A stretch of 50,173 nucleotides of DNA from Nostoc sp. XA010 (GTDB taxonomy: Bacteria > Cyanobacteriota > Cyanobacteriia > Cyanobacteriales > Nostocaceae): contig NZ_JAIVFX010000037.1 of NCBI RefSeq assembly GCF_020829625.1, positions 1 through 50,173 of the forward strand, read 5' to 3'. The translations under genes and the position numbers were made by a program. Shown here piece by piece: positions 34,317 to 42,359 of the stretch. Within the stretch, counting starts at the first letter, position 1. Every line of letters starts with the position of its first letter. Under the pieces are notes generated by a model. The model was not told where the DNA came from. It ran no database searches and worked only from the letters and a program-made list of their open reading frames with translations.

Positions 34317-35495
34317 CTAAATGATTGGAGTGTTATGCGGTAATCCCAGTTGCAACTTGCCATAGACTTCGTTAGCACCATCAAAATCGAGCATAATATG
34401 GGAGTAAATCATGGCAATATCTCGTGCAAAACGCTGTAATTCTTCAGTTAAATAATGCGATCGCGATCCCATCACATCTAAGACTTCATTGATAATCGAC
34501 TTACATTCCTTCACTGCTAATGTACACTGCACCCTGTATTTAGCTCTGTCATTTAAGGTCAGGGATCTGGTTTCAGTTTTGAGGATCATATCCTTAATAC
34601 TATCGCGCATTAACAGTTCTACTGTTTCCAATCTGACCATAATATCTGATAATCTGACAAGAGCTGTTTGTCTGACTTCTACATTCTTGTCTAAAAAACT
34701 GTGCAGTTTATCTTTGTAAATCTGGATGACTCTTTTAGCTGCGCCAATAGCCGGAGCCGTTCCTGATAAAGCCGTAACTGGTGCAACACACCATTGAAAA
34801 TTAGTACTTTTTAAAACTTTGGAACCTGGAGAATTACCGTTTAGCAGATCGATGAGATTTACTACTCTGTACTCAGGAACGAATACCTCATTGATTTGAA
34901 TATCGTTGCTACCGGTTCCTTTCATTCCGGAAACATACCAAGTATCTAATATTTCCACCTCTTTCTGTGGAAGTAGAAAAACCTTTGGTACAGGCTTCTC
35001 ATCTGGGGAATTAGGTAAATACATACCTCCAACAATTACCCAAGAGTCATGTTTAACTCCAGTAATGAAAGGCCACCTTCCAGTCAGAATATATCCACCC
35101 TGTGTCTTGATTGCTTTGCCTTTGGGACTAAAAGTTGCAGAAACTAAATTGTAATTATTATCTGCAAAAACTTCTCTTTGAGCTTCCCAAGGAAATAATC
35201 CTACCATCCAGTTGTGTACCGACACCAAGCAAGTAACCCAAGCTGTGGAAACACATCCCTGTCCAATATAATCGCAAATATCAAACACAACATCTAAGGG
35301 CATTTCATGTCCACCGAACTCTGAGGGAGTCATCGCACTGAAAAAGCCTGCTTCACAAAGCTTTTTCACAATTTCGTCTGAAATATTCCCTCGTTTTTCA
35401 GTTTCGATCGCTACTTTAGCAACTTCGTCTCTTATTTGCCGGGCGTTTTCGATAATTTGTTCTCTGGTTAATTTCTTGATATTTGCAACAACCAT
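34317..35495 (-). CDS. Group-D flavin-dependent monooxygenase (acyl-CoA dehydrogenase fold)
   Basis: A 392-aa protein with the acyl-CoA dehydrogenase fold: LCEAGFFSAMTPSEFGGHEM, STAWVTCLVSVHNWMVGLF, GGYILTGRWPFITGV, and WYVSGMKGTGSNDIQINEVFVP. The C-terminal RDIAMIYSHIMLDFDGANEV fits HsaA/DszC-type two-component monooxygenases rather than true dehydrogenases. Such enzymes use reduced flavin from a separate reductase to hydroxylate phenols and indoles. Here it is the best candidate for what VioC or VioD do in violacein synthesis, though unrelated to them. ATAGGAG precedes the ATG. The reductase is not in the window. Confidence 0.87.
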   Translation of the reverse strand: MVVANIKKLTREQIIENARQIRDEVAKVAIETEKRGNISDEIVKKLCEAGFFSAMTPSEFGGHEMPLDVVFDICDYIGQGCVSTAWVTCLVSVHNWMVGLFPWEAQREVFADNNYNLVSATFSPKGKAIKTQGGYILTGRWPFITGVKHDSWVIVGGMYLPNSPDEKPVPKVFLLPQKEVEILDTWYVSGMKGTGSNDIQINEVFVPEYRVVNLIDLLNGNSPGSKVLKSTNFQWCVAPVTALSGTAPAIGAAKRVIQIYKDKLHSFLDKNVEVRQTALVRLSDIMVRLETVELLMRDSIKDMILKTETRSLTLNDRAKYRVQCTLAVKECKSIINEVLDVMGSRSHYLTEELQRFARDIAMIYSHIMLDFDGANEVYGKLQLGLPHNTPII

Positions 35496-35536
35496 TTTTA
35501 ACTCCTATTGTGGGGCGATCACTAACTATGTTTCGT

Positions 35537-36781
35537 TCAATCAAGATTCTGAGTAAAGTCGATAAAAAACAGCAATAACTCCTTAATCCTATCTGGCACA
35601 GTCTTTAAGCTTTGAGCCTTGGCATAAAGCTTTTCAAACTTATAAACGATTAGCTTTTGTGCTGTTTTATCGTAGGGGATATACTGGATCGGTTGTGACA
35701 ACTCGAAAGAAGGGCCAGCAGTTTTCTCTGGTATTCCTGATTCCAACGTCATCAACAAAATTGCCAGTGGACGCAGTAATACAGCCATAATTTCTAAGGA
35801 AGTATTCATTAATCTAGACATCCTCAGAGACTCTGTAGGTCTTTTTCCAAAATGCTGAACCATCATTTGCATACTGATTTCAAAGCAGCCATTAAAAATC
35901 TGCATCACTTCGACAGTCTCTTCATTCAATACCTGATTAGTCCCAGATATTGAAGCAATGCTAGGATTTTTTAATGTTGGATAAGCGTGAAACCAATCAC
36001 CTTGTAAATTAAATTCCTGGAGGTAGTGATAAATATTTTGAAATTTATTAAAGTGCGAATCCTCAAATACCTCAACCTCTGCATTGGCTCCTTCACCTTG
36101 TTCGGTAATTAGGTCAATAGTAAATAAGGCTGAATCTAAATCATCTACCTGACATTGATAATTTGGATGATGTGTGTTCGTTTTTTTATTTAGATAAAGG
36201 TGATGTTCACCTCCAGTTTTATTTTTCTCAACCAAAATTAATTCAGGATTATTTACTAGAGCAATCCTGATTTTCTGATAAAGTTGACTAACGCTACTAT
36301 AAGTCGTTTTCCCATTAGTGCTGTGTCCTGCAACTGTTCTGTCTTGATAATAAGAAGGCCATTCAAAGCCGATAAATCGTTTTAGACAGTTTTCAGAGAA
36401 TGGCTCAAGTGCCATTTCCACACCAAGAGGGTAAAACTTTGACATCTTTGAAAAGTCAGGTGTGCAAGTATGGAAAGAACCACCTACAGCCATTAAAAGA
36501 TTATTAGCCATCAGGAAGTGAATCATTTCTTCCCTCGCAATCCGCAGGATAATACCTCGGATACCTTGATTCATTCTTTCCTCACCATCACCACACATGA
36601 AGTTCAAATGTTCTGGCTTCCAGATGCCCCGTTTTACATATTCCTGTCCACTCACTAAATTGGGTATGGAATAAGCAGCATAGAGATACTGAAGCATCAA
36701 AGACATTTCCAGTTCTACTGCATCTTTGAGAGCAACTATTATCTCTTCAGCAGTGGTAATTTCCTCTTTAATCTCAATCAT
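35537..36781 (-). CDS. vioB: VioB-type imine dimer synthase, C-terminal (ferritin-like) part
   Basis: A 414-aa protein matching the second half of VioB, the enzyme that dimerises indole-3-pyruvate imine. DAVELEMSLMLQYLYAAYSI follows VioB closely, as do GIRGIILRIAREEMIHFLMA and NNLLMAVGG. The EExxH of a ferritin-like metal site is in EEMIH. It continues EMALEPFSENCLKRFIGFEW. Its ATG overlaps the stop of the N-terminal half by 8 bp (ATGATTGA), so translation is coupled. In known violacein, rebeccamycin and staurosporine pathways both parts form one protein of about 1000 aa; here the sum is 1101 aa. Confidence 0.9.
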   Translation of the reverse strand: MIEIKEEITTAEEIIVALKDAVELEMSLMLQYLYAAYSIPNLVSGQEYVKRGIWKPEHLNFMCGDGEERMNQGIRGIILRIAREEMIHFLMANNLLMAVGGSFHTCTPDFSKMSKFYPLGVEMALEPFSENCLKRFIGFEWPSYYQDRTVAGHSTNGKTTYSSVSQLYQKIRIALVNNPELILVEKNKTGGEHHLYLNKKTNTHHPNYQCQVDDLDSALFTIDLITEQGEGANAEVEVFEDSHFNKFQNIYHYLQEFNLQGDWFHAYPTLKNPSIASISGTNQVLNEETVEVMQIFNGCFEISMQMMVQHFGKRPTESLRMSRLMNTSLEIMAVLLRPLAILLMTLESGIPEKTAGPSFELSQPIQYIPYDKTAQKLIVYKFEKLYAKAQSLKTVPDRIKELLLFFIDFTQNLD

Positions 36782-38837
36782 CTTTTACAGCCTTTTTGTG
36801 ACAACAAGGCAGATAACCGATTTGTGAAACATTCATCAGAAACTTTTGAAAAAGCAAAGCTTTAGGGTAAGATAACTCCCTGGTAGGAGGCATATAATAG
36901 GATTTATCTCTGTTGCTCGGATCGCACATTTGCCAGGATAGCAAAGAGAAAGACTCTACTCTGGCCTTGTTTCCAAGACTAAAGATTTCTCGATTCATAA
37001 AAGGATAGAGCAGTTCATAAAATTGCAGAATATGCTCGTACATTAGCTTAAAGTCTACGTCAGATTCAGGAACATCTATCAAATGCCAGTCATGAGGTAG
37101 CACTTTGATATGTATAACATTCGTCTTGTTCCAAAAATTAAGTTGGTTACTGTCATCGTAAACTTTAAAGGGGTCTTGTTGCAACAATTCCTGAATCAAT
37201 TCATTTTCGCCTTCTCCAACAACAAAAACAATTCGCCCTCCGCCACTTTTTAGCCCTCTAAACGTAACTGTTGCCTTGCCGTATTGATTAGTATTAAACT
37301 TTAATTCTGTCTGAAATTGATTGCTGCTTTTCAGGCGATCGCATTTGACAAGGCATAGTTTATGTTCTTGAGTATCTGGTAATTTGTCCTGTTGAAATTC
37401 TTCAACTTTAAAGGGAAAATTAGCCGGATTATAAACTTGATGCAAATGGATATTGTTGACTGTGTGCGGCATCCCTCTGACAAAACTTCGGATTTCGATG
37501 CTCTCATCGAAAAATATGCCTTTTTCCTCAGAAGGAATTTCGAGGTAAATATTAGCTCGATCTGCTTGAATGATAATCTCTTTTTCTTGCAAGATTGAGA
37601 CAAAGTTTCCTTGGGTATCTTGGATTGCGATAAACAAAGAACTTTCACAAATTTTTTCCCAATGTTCGTTGCTAAGTTCAATTAAGTATTCAAAATCAAA
37701 AATCCCCGATGTCTGGTAATAAAAATGCTTTTGCAAATTTTTAACAGAAATAAAGGTTAAAGGTTCTTCGATCCCTTTGCAAAAAATGAACAAGTCGTGC
37801 GGACTATAGAACTCTCCATGTTCAGGAAGCGGTCCACTTGAGTGTGATGGTGGTCTTCCATCAACAGGAAGTGCAATTGGCATATTTAAGCTCAAGTGTT
37901 CTTTGAAAAGTTCAACCGAAAGAGTACCCCAACCTTCCACGAGATTTTGACTGGCTATATCCTGTAATGGGTAAAGAATCCTTCCCGCCGGATAAGTAGT
38001 CATTTCTCGCTCCCCATACCATATCCCGACAGTACCGACTAAACTGTACCAAGTTGGTGTATTGGGTTGAATTGGTTCACTGGCATTGAACAAACAGTAT
38101 TGGACAACAATGCCTTTTGCCGCTTCATCTTTTAGAGTTTTTTGAAAGGCTATTAATGCATCCGAATCTAACTCATCACTATTTAAATAAAAATGCTCTT
38201 GGTCTTTTTCTAACACGAACTGATAGACCGCAGCTTTTCTAATTTCTTCATCATTCCAGTGTTTAGGAAAATTGATGATGTGATTATTTTTATGCCAGCG
38301 AGCGTGGTGAATTTTCTGAACACCACCATTAATTAAGTGACTAGAACTAATAGAAGCTTCTTCTCCACCTAAAGTAAAATGCCCTGCATAAATCTGTCTA
38401 GTCCACTGCGAAGCAGAATCAAGTTCTACTACTTTTGGTTGATTAAAAGTAGTACCTAAATACTCATTGTAGTGTCCCCATAAATCAACTGATTTACCAA
38501 CCAAAGGGTCATCGGTGTTTATGACTCCAAATTTGGTTTGTGTACTAACTACCTTAGCATTCCACGAAACTCTACTATTCCCTTCTAAATCACGACCAGC
38601 AGCTTCGCTAAATATGCCTTCTAGGTCTTCTTGACCTTCACGGTTGTATTTTATTCCTAGATGAGAGTAGTACTCGTAAAAAGCTTCTGGAGGTACAGAA
38701 GAGTCAACTCGTTTTTGACCCATGTAGATTTCATTAGTTGTTAAGTCAATATTTCCAGCCTTATTCTGGTTTCCGGTCGGCTCGTGAAAACGGCACCACC
38801 CTGAAAAATGAATTCTCGGAAAATTTAAGACACTCAT
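36774..38837 (-). CDS. vioB: VioB-type imine dimer synthase, N-terminal part
   Basis: A 687-aa protein matching the first two thirds of VioB. MSVLNFPRIHFSGWCRFHEP compares with MSILDFPRIHFRGWARVN in VioB from memory. LWGHYNEYLGTTFN, VQYCLFNASEPIQPNTP and YPAGRILYP are shared too. Near the end come YELLYPFMNREIFSLGNKAR and QMCDPSNRDKSYYMPPTREL, which in VioB run straight into the ferritin-like part. It stops in VKDD at that junction. Similarity is to VioB rather than RebD/StaD, consistent with the vioE gene next to it. Gap to vioE only 12 bp. The partner is the 35537 gene. Confidence 0.92.
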   Translation of the reverse strand: MSVLNFPRIHFSGWCRFHEPTGNQNKAGNIDLTTNEIYMGQKRVDSSVPPEAFYEYYSHLGIKYNREGQEDLEGIFSEAAGRDLEGNSRVSWNAKVVSTQTKFGVINTDDPLVGKSVDLWGHYNEYLGTTFNQPKVVELDSASQWTRQIYAGHFTLGGEEASISSSHLINGGVQKIHHARWHKNNHIINFPKHWNDEEIRKAAVYQFVLEKDQEHFYLNSDELDSDALIAFQKTLKDEAAKGIVVQYCLFNASEPIQPNTPTWYSLVGTVGIWYGEREMTTYPAGRILYPLQDIASQNLVEGWGTLSVELFKEHLSLNMPIALPVDGRPPSHSSGPLPEHGEFYSPHDLFIFCKGIEEPLTFISVKNLQKHFYYQTSGIFDFEYLIELSNEHWEKICESSLFIAIQDTQGNFVSILQEKEIIIQADRANIYLEIPSEEKGIFFDESIEIRSFVRGMPHTVNNIHLHQVYNPANFPFKVEEFQQDKLPDTQEHKLCLVKCDRLKSSNQFQTELKFNTNQYGKATVTFRGLKSGGGRIVFVVGEGENELIQELLQQDPFKVYDDSNQLNFWNKTNVIHIKVLPHDWHLIDVPESDVDFKLMYEHILQFYELLYPFMNREIFSLGNKARVESFSLLSWQMCDPSNRDKSYYMPPTRELSYPKALLFQKFLMNVSQIGYLPCCHKKAVKDD

Positions 38838-38849
38838 GAGGAAAATCCC

Positions 38850-39437
38850 TCAATACTTAAAAACTTTTTGGTCAATTTGGTCAGTTGAAGGATTAGGTAA
38901 ATCACGAATTAGCATTTGCCCGTTCTTGAACTGTTGCATCCTGACTAATTCGTTGCTACCTTTTTTCAGATAGAAGCGATGCATATTAAAGGGATTATCT
39001 CGCTCAAATTCCCAGCAATCTACCTCCATCCCTAATATTTTTTCAGTTCCTTGAAAGGTGGCTTTTCCAGTAATCAGAATGTCTCTTGGAACAATTGAGT
39101 TATTAGCTTTAACTTCCTGACCTTCAAGTTCAGCAACATCATAGTTAAATGCTGCGGTTACGTCATTCTCTTGTTTAATGTGATAAGGAAGTTTGGAAAC
39201 AAGGCTTTTTCCTTGACCGTAAAAAGTTACTTCTGACATCCATAACTGATAGCCCGTTTTTTCAACATCCCAAGGATTAAAAATACCGTCTATTCTATAC
39301 ACTTCCGATTCGTAGTCAAACCAGACAGACCCGGATGAAATAAAATTTCCCTGTTTCATCGGCGACCAGTAAGTAATGTAAGCTGAAGTCCATTGAACTG
39401 GTAACAAAGGTGGCTGAAAGTTATGATTTTTATCCAT
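38850..39437 (-). CDS. vioE: VioE homologue (prodeoxyviolacein-forming enzyme)
   Basis: A 195-aa protein. VioE takes the VioB imine dimer, shifts an indole, and sets the violacein-type skeleton. PPLLPVQWTSAYITYWSPM, VWFDYESEVYRIDGIFNPW and TGYQLWMSEV align almost word for word with VioE of Chromobacterium (191 aa) as I remember it. The VioE active-site residues Tyr17, Phe50, Asn51, Glu66 and Arg172 correspond to Y20, F53, N54, E69 and R178; Ser19 is replaced by T22. I start at 39437, where AAAGGAG stands 9 nt upstream, not at 39485. The ATG lies one base after the preceding methyltransferase stop. Confidence 0.93.
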   Translation of the reverse strand: MDKNHNFQPPLLPVQWTSAYITYWSPMKQGNFISSGSVWFDYESEVYRIDGIFNPWDVEKTGYQLWMSEVTFYGQGKSLVSKLPYHIKQENDVTAAFNYDVAELEGQEVKANNSIVPRDILITGKATFQGTEKILGMEVDCWEFERDNPFNMHRFYLKKGSNELVRMQQFKNGQMLIRDLPNPSTDQIDQKVFKY

Positions 39438-39438
39438 G

Positions 39439-40293
39439 TCACTTAACTCCTTTGACAACAATATTTTTTGCTGGTATAGACACAAAATAACTATCGTAGT
39501 ATTTTGCTACATTTCGATGAATTTCTTCATGAATTTGATTAGCTATTTGCTCTGGAATATTGGCGAAGATTGCATCCATCTGAGGAGACATACTCCTGAT
39601 AAAATTCCAGAAAGTCACAGGTGTACCTTGCCAACGCCAGTGGATTTTGGCATAGTCCCACTGAATATCTGAAAAACCTACACTTTCAAGTAATCGGGCA
39701 AAGTCGAAAGCAGTAATTAAATTAAAATCTGTTGAGGCTTTGTCTACATTGGTTGTCTCTGTGTACTTTGTCAATACATCTAAGTAGACATTTTTGATTT
39801 CGCCATGTGCTTCTTCACCCCAATCAACAACGACAATCTCACCACCTTTTTTTAATACTCTGTAGGCTTCCTGAAGTTGCCTAATTTTTAAATCATTAGC
39901 CAAATATTGCATACCAAAGCGACAGCAAGCAGCATCAAAACTTTCATTTTTAAAGGGCAAATCTAGAGAATTACCTAGCTTTCCTGACAAGTTTTTGATA
40001 TTTCTGTTGCTAGCGCGTTTTTCCAGTTCTTCAATAAATTGGGAAACAAAGTCAAGACCTACTATCTCACCCTTTTCACCTACTAATGTTGTTAATGATA
40101 AAGTAGGATCACCTGCACCGCAGCCAATATCTAGAATTTTTTTTGCTTCCAAATCAGAAAAAGTAGAAACGATCAGGTCTGTTGATTCTTTTGTCCAAGC
40201 GTCTACCAAATCGATATTTTCGCAAAGTGCCGGGGCTAGTTCCACCCATCTGTCGTACAACCGTTGAACGGCTGGAATTTCTGTGCTAACCAT
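39439..40293 (-). CDS. SAM-dependent methyltransferase (UbiE/type 11)
   Basis: A 284-aa enzyme with a clear class I core: KKILDIGCGAGDPTL (motif I), EIVGLDFVSQFIEELEKRA, FDAACCRFGMQYLANDL, and RVLKKGGEIVVVDWGEEAHG. The C-terminal part (about 170-284) is a helical lid. I chose the ATG at 40293 with AGGAG 9 nt before it; the frame runs 10 codons further up. It lies between the Trp-oxidase-like gene and vioE, with one base between its stop and the vioE start. It probably methylates N, C or O of the bisindole or its precursor. Violacein operons have no such gene. Confidence 0.9.
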   Translation of the reverse strand: MVSTEIPAVQRLYDRWVELAPALCENIDLVDAWTKESTDLIVSTFSDLEAKKILDIGCGAGDPTLSLTTLVGEKGEIVGLDFVSQFIEELEKRASNRNIKNLSGKLGNSLDLPFKNESFDAACCRFGMQYLANDLKIRQLQEAYRVLKKGGEIVVVDWGEEAHGEIKNVYLDVLTKYTETTNVDKASTDFNLITAFDFARLLESVGFSDIQWDYAKIHWRWQGTPVTFWNFIRSMSPQMDAIFANIPEQIANQIHEEIHRNVAKYYDSYFVSIPAKNIVVKGVK

Positions 40294-40352
40294 AATCTTC
40301 AACTCCTGAAGTGTTAATATCAAATTGAGTTTTTTGTAATAACCAGTCAGAT

Positions 40353-41870
40353 TTATACAACTGAAGGTTCTAACAATATTGTTCTAGTCTGAAGTTGAAC
40401 AATTTCTTCTACTTGGCTCAGAGCAGATGTAATTGCCCCTTCTATCCAGGCATTATCCATCGAACAATGTTCTCCTGCAAAATACAATTTTTTTTCCGGT
40501 TTTGTGACGACTTCAATATTGTATTTCGATCTACCAAGCCACATCACACCACTACATCCACGAGTCCATTTGTGCTTTTCCCATGAAATAATAGCAACAT
40601 CTTGAACCATATCTTTAGTTTCAATCTCTGGATGAAATCTGCTAACGCTTTTTTTAATCAGATTAATCTGTTTGTGATGACTGAGTTCGGCGAGATATTT
40701 TGAATCTTCACCAATTACGTAACTAGCAAGTAAAACCCCAGGATTTTCTTGCTGAAAAGAAGAATTATCTGGGGATGCAAGAGGATAATACAATTGGCGA
40801 ATTACGCGATCGCTTATGGAAGCTCCTTCTTTAATTTGATATTTGTCTTTTTCCCAAAATCTATCTTTGCAATAAAACAGCACTTTAGTAGCACCAACAT
40901 AAGTGAGGTTGTGAATGACATCTAGCTTTTCCTTGGAAAAGCCATCTAGCTTCATTTCTCTCAAAACGCTAAATGGTATGGTGCATAATACGGTATCGCT
41001 GTATAACTGCTCATTGCCATTAATGGTAATTTTGACTCTATTATCCTCAAGACAGATCCCTGTGACTTCTGCATTCAATCTGATGTCATCTTTTAAATGA
41101 TTAGCGATCGCATCAGGAAGCTGATTCATACCCCCCGCAAGTTGATAGAGGTCGCTAGAGGATTCGAGGATAATATGCCGCAGATAAGTTCTGAGCACAT
41201 CTTCACATCTACCTCTCAATTTGGAGAGTAACGGCAATACATTGTTTGGTGAAAAATCTTCATCCTTCAGTTCAACAGAACACCCCTCAAGTGAATCATC
41301 TAATTCATCTAATAAATAGTTATGTAAATCTGTTTCAAATAGTTCCCGTATCTCTTTAGGAGACATAGCATCTACTATTGTTTTGAGGGCAGATGCAAAC
41401 CGTTCCGTATATTTAGATTTGAATTTTCTGTTTTTAGAAAATTCGTAGCTAGGATAAATCTCGTGGATAGCATCTTTTAATCGACATACTTTTCCCTTAA
41501 TATCAAGGAAGCATTCATTATTCTTAAAAATAGTTACAAATTTTTGTAACTGAGACTGTAAACCCATTTCATTGATGTAGTAATGAGTGAATTCGTGATT
41601 GAAAGGAAGGCGCATAGCGCCAAGCTCTCCGTATGCCGTTCTATTTTCATCACCAAATCTATAAGTCCATATTCTTCCTCCAATTCGGTTGCTTGCTTCT
41701 AAGATTCTGACTTCATAGTTAAGCTTTTTTAGTTCATAAGCAGCAACTAGACCGGATATTCCTGCACCTAAAATAGTTATTGATTTAGGTAAACTGTTTG
41801 AGTTAAGAGAATTTATTTTTGAAAAATATCCTCTAACATTTTTGAAATCTCTGTTGAAAATATTTTGCAT
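40353..41870 (-). CDS. L-amino-acid (tryptophan) oxidase-like flavoprotein, VioA/RebO role
   Basis: A 505-aa FAD enzyme of the flavin amine oxidase family. The dinucleotide loop ITILGAGISGLVAAYELKKL is followed by RILEASNRIGGRIWTYRF and GELGAMRLP. The C-terminal FAD site is LYFAGEHCSMDNAWIEGAIT. It should oxidise L-Trp or chloro-Trp to the indole-3-pyruvate imine used by VioB. Overall texture is nearer to RebO/StaO and snake-venom-type LAAO than to VioA. It is first in the minus-strand operon, with AGAGG before the ATG. Substrate choice (chlorinated or not) is open. Confidence 0.88.
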   Translation of the reverse strand: MQNIFNRDFKNVRGYFSKINSLNSNSLPKSITILGAGISGLVAAYELKKLNYEVRILEASNRIGGRIWTYRFGDENRTAYGELGAMRLPFNHEFTHYYINEMGLQSQLQKFVTIFKNNECFLDIKGKVCRLKDAIHEIYPSYEFSKNRKFKSKYTERFASALKTIVDAMSPKEIRELFETDLHNYLLDELDDSLEGCSVELKDEDFSPNNVLPLLSKLRGRCEDVLRTYLRHIILESSSDLYQLAGGMNQLPDAIANHLKDDIRLNAEVTGICLEDNRVKITINGNEQLYSDTVLCTIPFSVLREMKLDGFSKEKLDVIHNLTYVGATKVLFYCKDRFWEKDKYQIKEGASISDRVIRQLYYPLASPDNSSFQQENPGVLLASYVIGEDSKYLAELSHHKQINLIKKSVSRFHPEIETKDMVQDVAIISWEKHKWTRGCSGVMWLGRSKYNIEVVTKPEKKLYFAGEHCSMDNAWIEGAITSALSQVEEIVQLQTRTILLEPSVV

Positions 41871-42037
41871 AGTGCCTCTGGTTAAAGTTGATAAATTGAA
41901 GTCATGATGAATTGATTAATTCTTTTTTGAGTCAAGCTATCGCATTTAAAATAAACACAAATAAATGAAAATTTTATTGACAGTACCCTAAGAGCAATTC
42001 ACCACTCATTCATATCAATGCAATAATTAATAATGCT

Positions 42038-42346
42038 TTAAGGAAATTTGCTATTTTCTCTCTTAAGAGCTTGATTCATCTTTTCCCATACTCCAGAGCG
42101 ACGCCAAGTCCGGAAGTAATTATAAACTGTTGGCCAAGGAGGTAAATCATGAGGAAGTAACCTCCAAGAATAACCGCTTTTCTGGATGTATAACATAGCA
42201 TTAATAATCTCACGCATATCTACAGTCCGAGTCCGTCCACCAGTTTTAGCGGGTGGGATTAAAGGTTGAAGTATTTCCCAGTCTGCATCTGTAATATCGG
42301 TTGAATATGCTTTTCGACTCATAGGGTCAAAGTTGGAAAAAATCAA
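42038..42346 (-). pseudogene. IS5-family transposase, N-terminal fragment
   Basis: 102 aa reading RKAYSTDITDADWEILQPLI, then PPAKTGGRTRTVDMREIINA and LPHDLPPWPTVYNYFRTWRR, typical for the first third of IS5-type transposases. It ends early with KRENSKFP and the catalytic Asp/Glu region is missing. It lies 170 bp upstream of the first cluster gene and marks the cluster's border. No inverted repeats identified. Confidence 0.85.
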
Positions 42347-42359
42347 CTTATTATTACCC

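Noticed and set aside
16188..41870. Indolocarbazole (tjipanazole or rebeccamycin-like) cluster
   Set aside because: Halogenase, Trp oxidase and dimer synthase fit, and tjipanazoles are known from cyanobacteria. But the dimer synthase reads like VioB, a VioE homologue is adjacent, and no RebC/StaC or typical StaP is seen.
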